Source of the DNA: Kosmotoga arenicorallina S304
GTDB lineage: Bacteria > Thermotogota > Thermotogae > Petrotogales > Kosmotogaceae
Assembly (NCBI RefSeq): GCF_001636545.1
Contig: NZ_JFHK01000017.1
Span: forward strand, 20,624-84,623
Direction of reading: 5' to 3'
DNA: 64,000 bases
The position numbers were made by a program, and so were the translations under genes. Below are positions 16,348-25,596 of this stretch, in pieces. Below the pieces are notes generated by a model. It was not told where the DNA came from. It made no database searches and saw only the letters and a program-made list of their open reading frames with translations. How positions within the stretch are numbered: the stretch's first letter is position 1; the number at the start of each line of letters is the position of its first letter.

Positions 16348-18132
16348 CTAAAAAGCACCCCCGCCTCCACCGCCGGATCCTCCACCTACTCCACCAGCTC
16401 CACTGCCACCACTTGAACTCGATGAAGATACGTTCGCTGATGATACTACCGATCCAAAATCTCTTGATACATATAACCCATACGGATAATACATATACAT
16501 GTGACCGCCCTCTTCTTTCCATAGATCTTCTGGAACTATTTTGCTCATATGCTTTCTGACTTCTTCAGCAATTCCCAGAGCAGTTGCGTAAACCAGATAT
16601 TCTTCCCAAAGAACAACAGATGATGGAGGGTATTCTGAAAGCAAGGAGTAATCTTTCAGGAAATTCTCAAAGTTTTTCCATTTCAAGTAATATTCTCTCC
16701 CTGTTTTTGTCCATCTTCCAAAAACATCAACCGGAAGGAAAAAAACAATTGCACCGGTCACAGCAAATATTCCATAAATGTATCTTGCATAATCGGATAA
16801 AAATCCCAATTCATAGGAGCTTGAAATGCTAATTAGCGTGAAGAAAGAAATAAAAATCAGGAAAACGGAATACAATTTTGAGAGCCAGGCGCCTGAACTT
16901 AGCAAGTATTTTCTTTCTCTCACTTTGCCTTTAATAAGGCTCTTCCATGCGTTCAGCTCCTGTGTAAATTTTCTTGCTTCGCTTTGCTTTCCGCGGAATC
17001 TTCTCTTCAGTTCGCCAAAATCAAAAACCTTTTCTTCCCCAAAATCAATGGCATACTTTGCAAAAAAGGAAAGCAACTGTCTTTCGGTGCTTGCCAGGTC
17101 TGTTCCGGTAGCTTTCTTAATAATTATTCCTTCCACTTTTTCTTTCTTCGGATTCACATTAAAGTCAACATATCCTCGCCTGTATAAATTTAGTATGCAT
17201 GCCCCTATTCCATCGTTATCTACTCCCATGCAAAGGTTTTTCACAATAGCATTGACTAATTCCGGTTCGTCGTTTGTAGGCAATTCCCTTTCGTAATAAG
17301 CATCATAAGCGATGTTAGGTTCTCTTCCCATAAAATAGAAGATTACAAAAAGAACGACTATTGTAAGAACAGCTAAAACGACTGGAAGATAATATTTCCA
17401 GAAATTAACTTTCCCTTTGAATGATTCTTCAATGCTCTCTATATCACTTAAGCTGAAATTTCCTTTTTTTGCATTTTCAAAGTACCCTTCAGGAAACAAG
17501 AAGCGGACTTCCCCAAAGGTGCGTGAAGGCATGTTCCTCATTTCGAAAATATATCTATTGCCTTCATTTATGGCTTCAATAGGTGGATGTGAGTATATAT
17601 TTATCGGGGTAAGCTTGTCAGGGAAGGTAAAGCTTGCTTTCAGATTTTTTACAGGTTGTTCCCAGCCTTCTCCCCAATATTTTCTGAAGATTTGGGATAC
17701 ATCGTTTCCTTCTTGCACAATTCCCTCAACTGTATACGAAATATGAAGTGTGACAGGGTCTCCATCTTTTGCTGGTGTGCGTGGGGAACCATTATAAGGG
17801 ACAAGCCACACTCTTAGGTTTATCGAATTTTCTGTGCTGAAATTTTCGATTTTGGTGTAGTTCATTCCCTCAGTCCACACCCTAAGATCTCTGTATTTCA
17901 CCCAGTCTGAAGGAATATCGCGCAATAATCCTCTATAAGGTTTAACCATGCGGTAATCTATTTTTTCATGCACCTGCATTGTTCCATCTTCCATTACCTT
18001 ATGCTCTATTTCTGCTTTTTCAAGACGATATTTTGACTGGAAATTTGTCCCGCCAACAAATATGCTTACTATGAACCACACTACCAATGTGACTATTCCG
18101 ATGATAATGCTTCTTACAACTAATTTCTTCAT
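16348..18132 (-). CDS. DUF2207 membrane protein
   Basis: A 594-residue predicted membrane protein of the DUF2207 (YciQ-like) family. It opens with an N-terminal membrane anchor (residues about 5-28), followed by an extracytoplasmic beta-rich part with the family's RDIPSDW motif near residue 75 and the PYNGSPRTPAKDG loop. A second membrane helix near residue 245-268 leads to a cytoplasmic winged-helix-like part, two more helices around 420-460, and a Ser/Gly-rich tail ending in GGGGGGAF, which is characteristic of this family. The function is unknown in the family. GGAGGTGG precedes the ATG. It may share a transcript with the MFS permease downstream. Confidence 0.85.
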   Translation of the reverse strand: MKKLVVRSIIIGIVTLVVWFIVSIFVGGTNFQSKYRLEKAEIEHKVMEDGTMQVHEKIDYRMVKPYRGLLRDIPSDWVKYRDLRVWTEGMNYTKIENFSTENSINLRVWLVPYNGSPRTPAKDGDPVTLHISYTVEGIVQEGNDVSQIFRKYWGEGWEQPVKNLKASFTFPDKLTPINIYSHPPIEAINEGNRYIFEMRNMPSRTFGEVRFLFPEGYFENAKKGNFSLSDIESIEESFKGKVNFWKYYLPVVLAVLTIVVLFVIFYFMGREPNIAYDAYYERELPTNDEPELVNAIVKNLCMGVDNDGIGACILNLYRRGYVDFNVNPKKEKVEGIIIKKATGTDLASTERQLLSFFAKYAIDFGEEKVFDFGELKRRFRGKQSEARKFTQELNAWKSLIKGKVRERKYLLSSGAWLSKLYSVFLIFISFFTLISISSSYELGFLSDYARYIYGIFAVTGAIVFFLPVDVFGRWTKTGREYYLKWKNFENFLKDYSLLSEYPPSSVVLWEEYLVYATALGIAEEVRKHMSKIVPEDLWKEEGGHMYMYYPYGLYVSRDFGSVVSSANVSSSSSSGGSGAGGVGGGSGGGGGGAF

Positions 18133-18288
18133 TTCCCCACCTCCACTATTTATTTTACCTCGAATTACATTTATTCAATCGCTTTAAATATGATATAATT
18201 TTGCTGGTTATGCAAAATTCAGCTGTCTGGTAATTAGGATAGAGAATACATGTATTTATTACGTTCGAAAAAAAGGGGAGGGACTATC

Positions 18289-20085
18289 ATGAAGAAACTT
18301 GCGTTTGTTCTTTTTGTACTGGTTATTTCTTCTATACTGCTCGCAACTCAGTTTACCCTGACAGTACTTCACACCAGTGACCTGCATGGAAACATTTTCC
18401 CAATCGATTACGCAACAAATAGGCCATCTGATGTTGGACTTGGAAAAGTTTCAACAATCCTTAAGAACACCCTTGCGGAAAACCCGGCCACAGTTATTCT
18501 CGACACAGGCGATCTGATACAGGGGACGCCGCTCGAATACTACCACGCAAAAATTGACAACGAACCCACAGACCCTATGGTTTTAGTAATGAATCACATG
18601 GGTTATAAGGCTTCTGTTCTTGGAAATCATGAGTTCAACTATGGTATGGGGGTTCTTGAAAAGGCCATCTCCGAAGCGGAGTTTCCTTTTTTGAGTGCTA
18701 ATATCGTTAAAAAAGGAACTGAAGAGCCTTTTTTCAAGCCTTATCATTTGTTCAATGTCGTCAGCGGCGATAACATTATCGTAGTGGCTTATCTTGGCTT
18801 AACAACTAAATACATACCAAACTGGGAAGAGCCAAAACATATCGAAATGCTTGACTTCCTTGATCCTGTTGAAGTCGCCAAAAAATATGTTCCGATGCTC
18901 CGTGATGTGGCAGATGTTGTCATAGTCGGCTATCATGGCGGGCTGGAAAGAGACCCCGAAACCGGAGAACCCACTGAAGATCTCACCGGCGAGAATCAAG
19001 GCTATCAGTTGATTAAAGAGGTTCCGGGTATTGATGTGCTTCTCACAGGCCATCAGCACAGAACAATTGCCACTGTTGTAGATGGAGTTGTTGTATCACA
19101 GCCCAGAAACTGGGGGAAAGTCGTTAATCGGGTCGATATAACTCTTGAATTAAAAGATGGAAAATGGGTTATCACAGATAAAGCTGTTACATCGATCTCA
19201 GCGGGAACTGTTGATGCCGATCCCGATGTTCTTGCTCTTGTTCAGGATTATGAAGACAAGGTTCAAGAATGGCTGGATCAGCCTGTTGGTATTGCAACAG
19301 GTGATTTTTACGTAGAAGATCCATTAGTAGCAAGACTTTCTGATAATCCTCTTATAGAATTCATAAACAAAGTACAGATGGAGGCCAGTGGTGCACCAAT
19401 ATCGTCAGCAGCTCTTTTTAATAACAGTATTAAAGGTTGGAAGGCTGGACCGGTTACCCTCAGGGACATCAACGCCGTTTATATTTATCCAAACACTCTG
19501 AAAGTTCTTAAAGTGACTGGTGCGGATATCAAGGCTGCTCTGGAAAGAAGTGCCGAATATTTCAGCCTTGAAGATGGTGAAGTAACCGTAACGAAAAGCT
19601 GGGTAGACCCCAAGCCAAGGCATTATAACTATGATATGTGGGAAGGAATAGAGTATAAAATCGCTGTTAACAAGCCTGTTGGAGAGAGAGTAATCGAGCT
19701 TAAATTCAATGGCGTTGACGTTGATCCAAATGCTGAGTACGAAATTGTTCTGAATAATTATAGGGCAGGCGGCGGTGGTGGATACTCCATGTTTGCTGGA
19801 AAGCCAGTAGTCAGGGAAATTATGCTTGAAGTCTCTGAAATCATCGCCGATTATATTTTAGAGCATGAAACCATCTCTCCAACCGTAGATGGTAATTGGA
19901 CAGTAGGTGTTGGCGATGTTTATGAAATTAAGTGGAATGACACTCTTGAAAAAATCGCCGGGAATTTCGGCATTACCGTAAAAGAATTAATCGATATGAA
20001 CCCATTCTTGTTAGACCTTGACAGAATAGATGCCGGAACGCAGTTGATGATTTTCAAGCCTTTTGTGCCTGAATTTGCCTTTTGA
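18289..20085 (+). CDS. Exported 5'-nucleotidase/cyclic phosphodiesterase with LysM tail
   Basis: A 598-residue UshA-family metallophosphoesterase that should release phosphate from nucleotides outside the cytoplasmic membrane. After a signal peptide come the metal motifs LHTSDLHGN, DTGDLIQGTP, LGNHEFNYG, VGYHGGLERD and LTGHQHR, then the C-terminal substrate domain with YIYPNTLKVLKVTG and NNYRAGGGGGYSMF. The last 45 residues form a LysM module (YEIKWNDTLEKIA ... DAGTQLMIFKP), which binds peptidoglycan-type glycans. The start at 18289 (MKKLAF) follows GGGGAGGG; a longer frame from 18250 has no comparable site. A TATAAT box near 18195 probably drives it, and a strong terminator follows. Confidence 0.93.
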   Translation: MKKLAFVLFVLVISSILLATQFTLTVLHTSDLHGNIFPIDYATNRPSDVGLGKVSTILKNTLAENPATVILDTGDLIQGTPLEYYHAKIDNEPTDPMVLVMNHMGYKASVLGNHEFNYGMGVLEKAISEAEFPFLSANIVKKGTEEPFFKPYHLFNVVSGDNIIVVAYLGLTTKYIPNWEEPKHIEMLDFLDPVEVAKKYVPMLRDVADVVIVGYHGGLERDPETGEPTEDLTGENQGYQLIKEVPGIDVLLTGHQHRTIATVVDGVVVSQPRNWGKVVNRVDITLELKDGKWVITDKAVTSISAGTVDADPDVLALVQDYEDKVQEWLDQPVGIATGDFYVEDPLVARLSDNPLIEFINKVQMEASGAPISSAALFNNSIKGWKAGPVTLRDINAVYIYPNTLKVLKVTGADIKAALERSAEYFSLEDGEVTVTKSWVDPKPRHYNYDMWEGIEYKIAVNKPVGERVIELKFNGVDVDPNAEYEIVLNNYRAGGGGGYSMFAGKPVVREIMLEVSEIIADYILEHETISPTVDGNWTVGVGDVYEIKWNDTLEKIAGNFGITVKELIDMNPFLLDLDRIDAGTQLMIFKPFVPEFAF

Positions 20086-20100
20086 TGCAATTTTGAAATA

Positions 20101-20128
20101 AAAGGAGGTCGCGAGACCTCCTTTTTTG
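20101..20128 (+). terminator. Terminator of the 5'-nucleotidase gene
   Basis: A perfect ten-base stem, AAAGGAGGTC (20101-20110) with GACCTCCTTT (20115-20124), loop GCGA, continuing into a T run. The rest of the gap to 20251 holds only a TATAAT box near 20215. Confidence 0.9.
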
Positions 20129-20251
20129 TTGCTGCGAAATACACGTTGCAGTGAGGTTCAATGTATATTGTTTGATTTCCTTTTTATTCCTCAGATAATT
20201 GTTGGCTTTGCGATGTTATAATTTCACATATATCGTGATCGGGGTGATAGA

Positions 20252-21751
20252 GTGGAAGCTATAAAAAGGTTAAAAGCATTACTAAAAGAAATATACATTA
20301 TAAATTCATCTGTCTCGCTAATGCATTGGGATCAGAGTACATATATTCCTTCAAAAGGGGCTGAAACAAGAGCCGAGGCACTTGGGTATTTATCTACTCT
20401 TGCATTCAAAAAATTAACCTCACCGGAAATGGGCGAATTATTGGAAACTCTATCTTCACAGAATTTGCTCAACTCTCTTTCAAACATTGACACTGCCCTT
20501 TTAAGGGTTGTTAAGCGGGATTATGAAAAGGCAAAAGCAATTCCACCTGAGTTATATGAAAAATTTGTAATTGCTTCATCCAGGGGGCAAAACGCCTGGG
20601 AAAAGGCAAAAAGAGAAGATGATTTTGGCTATTTTAGACCCTATCTTGAAGAGATAATAAAGCTTTTAAGAGAAATGGTAGAATTTTATGGCTATGAGAA
20701 AGATCCATACGATGCTCTTCTTGATAACTTCGAGCCCGGAATGACGACAGAGAGGCTTCAGCATATTATAGCTGAATTGAAGCCTGAGATAATAAATTTT
20801 GTTAGGACACTTTCAAAGTTACCTGCAATAGATACCTCCTTTTTAAATGGGAGATTTGCCAGACATCTTCAATCCAGGCTTTCAAAAATGGCATTAAAAG
20901 TGATAGGATATGATTTTGATGCGGGAAGGTTGGACGAAACCGTTCACCCCTTTACGATAACCATTGGCCCGGGTGATGTCAGGGTCACAACCGGATATAA
21001 ACCTTCCGATTTTACAGCTTCGCTTTATGGAACCATTCATGAAGGAGGACATGCCCTTTACGAACAGGGTATTTCGCCGGAGTTAAAGTGGACTCCTCTG
21101 GCAGATGGTGCTTCCATGGGAATCCACGAATCCCAGTCGCGCTTAATGGAAAACATTATCGGGAAGAGCTATGAATTTCTTAGTTTCTTCTATCCTAAAA
21201 TTCAAAAGGCTTTTCCGAAGGTTCTTGAAAACGTATCTCTTGATATGTTTTACAAGGCAGTCAACAAAGTAGAACCCTCGTTGATAAGGATTGAGGCTGA
21301 TGAAGTAACTTATAACTTGCATATAATGCTCAGGTTCGAACTGGAAAAGGCTCTAATAAACAAAGAACTGGAAGTAAAAGATCTTCCAGAAGCCTGGAAT
21401 GAAAAAATGAAAGAATTTTTAGGAATAGTTCCCCCGAATGACACTATGGGAGTTCTTCAGGATGTTCATTGGGGAAGCGGGATGATAGGATATTTTCCAT
21501 CTTATATGCTTGGGAATCTTTATGCTGCACAGTTTTTCAATACTGCTGTATCTGAAATTCCGGATCTTCATCAACAGATCGCTGCCGGAGAAATTTCTAA
21601 TCTTTTACAATGGCTGCGGGAAAAGATTCACAAACATGGCCGCGTTTACGAGCCTGACGAACTATGCAAACGTGTAACGGGTGAAGAACTTTCGCCCAGA
21701 TACTTCATTGATTATATAAAAAGCAAATTCGGAAAAATATACGGTCTTTGA
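20252..21751 (+). CDS. Carboxypeptidase Taq (M32 metallopeptidase)
   Basis: A 499-residue zinc carboxypeptidase of family M32, which removes C-terminal residues from peptides with broad specificity and is common in thermophiles. The zinc motif HEGGH is at residues 263-267, with the second-shell HESQSRLMEN block 30 residues on and the third ligand Glu expected there. The VHPFTITIGPGDVRVTTGY motif and the C-terminal GVLQDVHWGSGMIGYFPSY motif are family signatures. No signal peptide, so cytoplasmic. It starts with GTG after GGGGTGAT. Length matches the family (about 500). Confidence 0.96.
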   Translation: MEAIKRLKALLKEIYIINSSVSLMHWDQSTYIPSKGAETRAEALGYLSTLAFKKLTSPEMGELLETLSSQNLLNSLSNIDTALLRVVKRDYEKAKAIPPELYEKFVIASSRGQNAWEKAKREDDFGYFRPYLEEIIKLLREMVEFYGYEKDPYDALLDNFEPGMTTERLQHIIAELKPEIINFVRTLSKLPAIDTSFLNGRFARHLQSRLSKMALKVIGYDFDAGRLDETVHPFTITIGPGDVRVTTGYKPSDFTASLYGTIHEGGHALYEQGISPELKWTPLADGASMGIHESQSRLMENIIGKSYEFLSFFYPKIQKAFPKVLENVSLDMFYKAVNKVEPSLIRIEADEVTYNLHIMLRFELEKALINKELEVKDLPEAWNEKMKEFLGIVPPNDTMGVLQDVHWGSGMIGYFPSYMLGNLYAAQFFNTAVSEIPDLHQQIAAGEISNLLQWLREKIHKHGRVYEPDELCKRVTGEELSPRYFIDYIKSKFGKIYGL

Positions 21752-21786
21752 CAGATATCGTTGGACTCCAAACTAGACCCCGTTTT

Positions 21787-21876
21787 CGTTGTTGGTTGTA
21801 GGTTGTGCGTATATCTGTTCAATCCTTTCAGAGGGTAAATATGTAACTTACAACAAACAACGCACAACAAACAACG
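21787..21876. repeat. Intergenic AACAAC inverted and tandem repeat
   Basis: The 13-mer ACAACAAACAACG occurs twice (21850-21862 and 21864-21876). An imperfect inverted counterpart rich in GTTGT lies at 21787-21809, so the CGCACAAC and CAACG ends pair across a 40-base spacer. It is followed by a TTTCTCGCTTTCTCG stretch that recalls the CTC-rich arm of the repeat at 15080. It sits immediately upstream of the GNAT-like gene and is unlikely to be coding. Confidence 0.6.
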
Positions 21877-21923
21877 ATTTTTTGTTTCTCGCTTTCTCGT
21901 TCACCTTTTTCAGTTCTCGACTT

Positions 21924-23141
21924 ATGTATCTTAACCTTTTAAGGAAGGAGATTCTTGCGAAAATACTTAAAGTAAATAATCGAAAATTAATAAAGGGATT
22001 TCTATCCTTGCCGTTTAGGATCTATCAAAATTACTCTCAATGGGTTCCTCCTTTTGAACATGAAATGAAGAAGATAATCAGGGGAAAGGGATCGCAGCTG
22101 TTAGCAAATGGGCCACATGAGTTTTTCGTTGCGACGGAAGGCAGTCAAGTTGTAGGACGCATTTGTGTCGGGAAAGATGAAGTGCTCAACAATGCAAAAG
22201 GCGTCAATCATGCTTTTTTTGCATTGTTTGAGTCAATTAATGAAGAAAAGGTAGCCCATGCGCTCTTAAATAAGGCAAAACAATGGGCTCTCGAAAGAGG
22301 TGCAGTTTATCTAAAAGGTCCGGTTTCACCTACCAATGGAGACGATTATAGAGGCCTGCTTGTAGAAAATTTCGAAACTCCCCCTTCCATTTTGATGCCC
22401 TTCAATCCCGACTATTACCCAAAATTTTTTCAAAATTACGACTGCTATCTGAAATATTATGCTTTTTCCTATGACCCTCAGAAAGCCATCTCCGATAGGG
22501 AATTCAAGCTGACTGAAATCGCCAAGAGCCGTTATGGATACAAGGTAGAAAATGCCGACTTTTCTAACATGAAAAAACTATCGAGGGATCTTTACGAAAT
22601 AATGCTCAACTCCATGCCCGATTGGGAGGAAGATCTTATCCCCCCTTCTTTTAATGAAATCTATGAAATGGCCAAAACAATGAAACTTGTTGCTTCCCCG
22701 GAATTGGTTATCATAGCGCGTACAGTAGAGAATCGCCCGATCGGTTTTCTTGTCGCATTGCCAGATTATAATGATGTGATCCGGAAAATCAAAGGAAAGC
22801 TTTTTCCCTTTGGTTGGATAAAGCTTCTTACGGAGAAAAAAAGAATAGATAAGGTTCGTGTAGCAATATTGTTTGTTTCAGAAGATTACCGCAATAAGGG
22901 AGTACCTTCGGCTATGTTTGTTAAAGCTTACGAGAATATAGTCAAAAATGGATATAAACACATTGAGGGTTCTTCGATAAGCTGGAAAAACTCTGTTATG
23001 CTTGCAAATGCGAAACGGGTTGGAGGAAATTTATATAAGACATACGTTGTATTTGGGAAAAATATCGCAGCAAAGCCATTATCCCTAGATGAAATTTACG
23101 GCCGGGCTGCATGGAAATTCGAAGAAATGGCCAGTGGTTAA
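21924..23141 (+). CDS. GNAT-like N-acetyltransferase superfamily protein
   Basis: A protein of about 400 residues, with two GNAT-like halves, of a widespread uncharacterised family marked by an LPFRIYQNYSQWVPPFE segment near the start, FFVATEGSQVVGRI and, in the second half, RVAILFVSEDYRNKGVPSAMF, which resembles an acetyl-CoA-binding loop. The substrate is unknown. The start is uncertain: ATG at 21924 is the nearest standard codon but has no ribosome binding site, while AAGGAAGGAG lies at 21941-21950 with no ATG, GTG or TTG in frame after it. Homology suggests the protein begins near the ATA at 21963. The 45 codons open upstream of 21924 fall in the repeat and are dismissed. Its stop shares TTAA with the convergent nfnB stop. 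Confidence 0.75.
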   Translation: MYLNLLRKEILAKILKVNNRKLIKGFLSLPFRIYQNYSQWVPPFEHEMKKIIRGKGSQLLANGPHEFFVATEGSQVVGRICVGKDEVLNNAKGVNHAFFALFESINEEKVAHALLNKAKQWALERGAVYLKGPVSPTNGDDYRGLLVENFETPPSILMPFNPDYYPKFFQNYDCYLKYYAFSYDPQKAISDREFKLTEIAKSRYGYKVENADFSNMKKLSRDLYEIMLNSMPDWEEDLIPPSFNEIYEMAKTMKLVASPELVIIARTVENRPIGFLVALPDYNDVIRKIKGKLFPFGWIKLLTEKKRIDKVRVAILFVSEDYRNKGVPSAMFVKAYENIVKNGYKHIEGSSISWKNSVMLANAKRVGGNLYKTYVVFGKNIAAKPLSLDEIYGRAAWKFEEMASG

Positions 23142-24535
23142 ATTCTTTTCAGCGAACTGACATAGTTGTTTATTGCTCTTGCGGAGCGTTTACCAGCTCC
23201 CATTGCTTCTATAACTGTCGCAGAACCGGTAACAATATCTCCACCGGCAAAAACGCCTTCAAGACTTGTTTTTCCAGTTTCCGGATCAGCTTCAATATAT
23301 CCCCATTTATTCAATTTTATTCCGGGGAAGCCCGTTTTCAGGACAGCATTTGCTTTTTGCCCAATAGCTTCTATAACGAGTTCGACATCAACAGTGAACT
23401 CCGAACCCTCAATTGGTACAGGCCTTCGCCTCCCTGATTCATCCGGCGCACCGAGTTCCATTTTTATGCATCTGATTTTTCTGACATTGTTATTTATATC
23501 CCCCATGTACTCAACAGGTTGTGTCAGCCAGTGGAAAATTATTCCCTCCTGTACCGCATGGTGATATTCCTCAAGCCTGGCTGGCATTTCCAATTCGCTT
23601 CTTCGATATATAATCATTACTTCTTCAGCACCAAGCCTGCGGGCTGTTCTCGCGGCATCCATGCTAACATTACCTGCTCCAATAACCGCGACTCTCTTTG
23701 CTATATTCACTGGCGTGTCGAATTCGGGAAATTTATTGGCTTTTAAAAGATTAACCCTTGTCAGAAATTCGCTCGCTGAATATATGTTGTTTAAATTGGA
23801 ACCCGGGATTCCCATAAATCTTGGCGCTCCAGCCCCGATTCCAATGAAAATAGCATCAAATTCCTTCCTGATTTTCTCGAAAGGAATTGTTCGCCCAATA
23901 ACCTGGCCATATTCAAACTTCACACCAAGCTTTCTTATATACTCTATTTCCTTTTCCACGACAGTTTTTGGCAATCTGAATTCTGGAATACCATAAATTA
24001 ATACGCCCCCAGCTTTATTAAAGGCTTCATAAATTGTTACGCTGTATCCCATTTTCGCAAGATCCGCTGCCGCGGTTAAGCCAGCAGGGCCTGCCCCTAT
24101 GATGGCGATATTGCCTTTTTTTTCACTTTTGATTTCGGCATTAACTGATTCATCAGATAGTTCGAGATCTGCAAGAAACCTTTCAAGCCTTCCTATGGCA
24201 ACCGGTTCGCTGCCTTTCATTTTTCCAAGAACGCATTGTGCCTCACATTGTTTTTCCTGGGGACAAACGCGCCCGCAGATCGCTGGAAGGTTGTTTGTGT
24301 CTTTCAATATCTCTATGCCTTTTCTAAAATTTTTGTCACGGATTGCTTTAATAAAGCCGGGAATATCAATTTCAACAGGGCAACCGGAAATGCAGGGACT
24401 GGTAGGGCATTGCAGGCATCTGTCAGCTTCAGCAATCGCCATTTCCAAAGTATATCCTAGGGCTACTTCTGAGAAATTTCGGATTCTTTCCTCGGGAGAT
24501 TGCTCGGGCATGGGGATACGCTCTTTCAAAGCCAT
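23138..24535 (-). CDS. nfnB: NADH-dependent ferredoxin:NADP+ oxidoreductase, large subunit
   Basis: A 465-residue flavoprotein of the glutamate synthase small-subunit type. Eight N-terminal Cys (40, 43, 48, 52 and 87, 91, 97, 101) hold two [4Fe-4S] clusters; an FAD-binding IIGAGPAGLTAA motif lies near residue 145 and a nucleotide-binding VIGAGNVSMDAA motif near 290. Paired with the FAD/[2Fe-2S] protein upstream, it fits NfnB of the electron-bifurcating NfnAB complex, which couples reduced ferredoxin plus NADH to NADP+ reduction and is known from Thermotoga. A sulfide dehydrogenase or plain glutamate synthase subunit is the alternative; no large glutamate synthase gene is adjacent. It overlaps nfnA by 10 bases. 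Confidence 0.88.
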   Translation of the reverse strand: MALKERIPMPEQSPEERIRNFSEVALGYTLEMAIAEADRCLQCPTSPCISGCPVEIDIPGFIKAIRDKNFRKGIEILKDTNNLPAICGRVCPQEKQCEAQCVLGKMKGSEPVAIGRLERFLADLELSDESVNAEIKSEKKGNIAIIGAGPAGLTAAADLAKMGYSVTIYEAFNKAGGVLIYGIPEFRLPKTVVEKEIEYIRKLGVKFEYGQVIGRTIPFEKIRKEFDAIFIGIGAGAPRFMGIPGSNLNNIYSASEFLTRVNLLKANKFPEFDTPVNIAKRVAVIGAGNVSMDAARTARRLGAEEVMIIYRRSELEMPARLEEYHHAVQEGIIFHWLTQPVEYMGDINNNVRKIRCIKMELGAPDESGRRRPVPIEGSEFTVDVELVIEAIGQKANAVLKTGFPGIKLNKWGYIEADPETGKTSLEGVFAGGDIVTGSATVIEAMGAGKRSARAINNYVSSLKRI

Positions 24536-25368
24536 GACAAATCACCAACTTCCTTCTTGAACAGTTCCAGTGAGAGCTTTTCCTTTTCCTGATATTGGTG
24601 TAGTCTTTTTATAAGTTCGTTCCAGTTTACGAACCTGCCGTCAAATTCAGGTCCATCAACACATGCGAATTTCATTTCACCACCGACTTCCACCCTGCAA
24701 GCACCACACATCCCTGTACCATCAACCATAATGGGGTTCAGGGATACCCAGCAAGGGATTTCCTCGCGCAAGGCAATGGCTGAAACGAATTTCATCATAA
24801 TGGTTGGCCCGATAGCCCAAATTCTGTCAAATCTACATCCTTTATTCAACAACTCTTCAAGGCGATGGGTAACAAGTCCTTTGCTTCCTGCTGAACCATC
24901 ATCTGTTGTGATAATCAACTCATCGGACATTTTGCCTATTTCATCCAGGAGTATTAGTTGTTCAGCAGTGGAAGCCCCTATAATTGTCGTTATTTTGTTT
25001 CCAGTGCTTTTTAATGCTTTTATGATGGGCATGAGTGGGGCAATGCCTACTCCGCCACCAACTACGCATACTTTCCCGTAAAAATCAATCTCGCTTGGAT
25101 TTCCAAGGGGACCGATTACCTCGAGAATTTCATCGTTTTCTTTCAAGGTTGCTAATTTATACGTGCTCTTGCCTACACACTTGACAATTATTCTTACTGC
25201 ATTTTTAGATACGCCTGCAATTGTGAGCGGAATCCGCTCTCCTTTCTCATCGATGCGAATGATTAAAAATTGACCAGGTTTGGCAAAATTTGGTAAAGTA
25301 GAATGTTCTATGGAAAAATCGTAGATACCTGCGGCAAGTTTTGCTTTCTTTGTTATTCTGTGCGACAT
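24526..25368 (-). CDS. nfnA: NADH-dependent ferredoxin:NADP+ oxidoreductase, small subunit
   Basis: A 280-residue ferredoxin-NADP reductase-like subunit. The FAD-binding beta barrel covers residues 1-95 (RIPLTIAG, KCVGKSTY), the NAD(H) domain begins with GGGVGIAPLMPI (104-115), and the C-terminal cluster motif has Asp216, Cys221, Cys224 and Cys236. One Asp plus three Cys is the [2Fe-2S] ligand pattern reported for NfnA, and distinguishes it from four-Cys PyrK-type subunits. It is the first gene of the nfnAB pair. Upstream on the same strand lies a terminator-like hairpin within the presumed leader. Confidence 0.88.
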   Translation of the reverse strand: MSHRITKKAKLAAGIYDFSIEHSTLPNFAKPGQFLIIRIDEKGERIPLTIAGVSKNAVRIIVKCVGKSTYKLATLKENDEILEVIGPLGNPSEIDFYGKVCVVGGGVGIAPLMPIIKALKSTGNKITTIIGASTAEQLILLDEIGKMSDELIITTDDGSAGSKGLVTHRLEELLNKGCRFDRIWAIGPTIMMKFVSAIALREEIPCWVSLNPIMVDGTGMCGACRVEVGGEMKFACVDGPEFDGRFVNWNELIKRLHQYQEKEKLSLELFKKEVGDLSWL

Positions 25369-25422
25369 GTTTTCGCCTCTTTTCGTATCGTGCTAATCAA
25401 ATAATATCAAAAAATCAACATT

Positions 25423-25450
25423 AAAAAAAAGGGCTGCTTTCATAGCAGCC
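25423..25450 (-). terminator. Terminator-like hairpin in the presumed nfnAB leader
   Basis: GGCTGCT (25432-25438) pairs with AGCAGCC (25444-25450) around a five-base loop, and eight A residues (25423-25430) give a U tract on the minus-strand RNA. It is upstream of nfnA with no minus-strand gene to its right, so it may be an attenuator or may stop antisense readthrough. A 19-codon minus-strand frame (25440-25499) ends with its TGA inside the loop. The rest of the 228-base gap 25369-25596 shows no gene. Confidence 0.5.
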
Positions 25451-25596
25451 ATAGGGGGTAATGGAAAAGGGGGGTGTATTTTTTATTATGCAAATTCATA
25501 CCAACTAATGAGTGCATTCTTTACTGCCTTTGTGATAAGCTGTATCTATATAAGATAATTCTACATTTAATGTGGTGATAATGAAGGTATTGTGTT

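Noticed and set aside
21789..21923. 45-codon extension of the GNAT-like gene
   Set aside because: It translates the intergenic AACAAC repeat and lacks a ribosome binding site.
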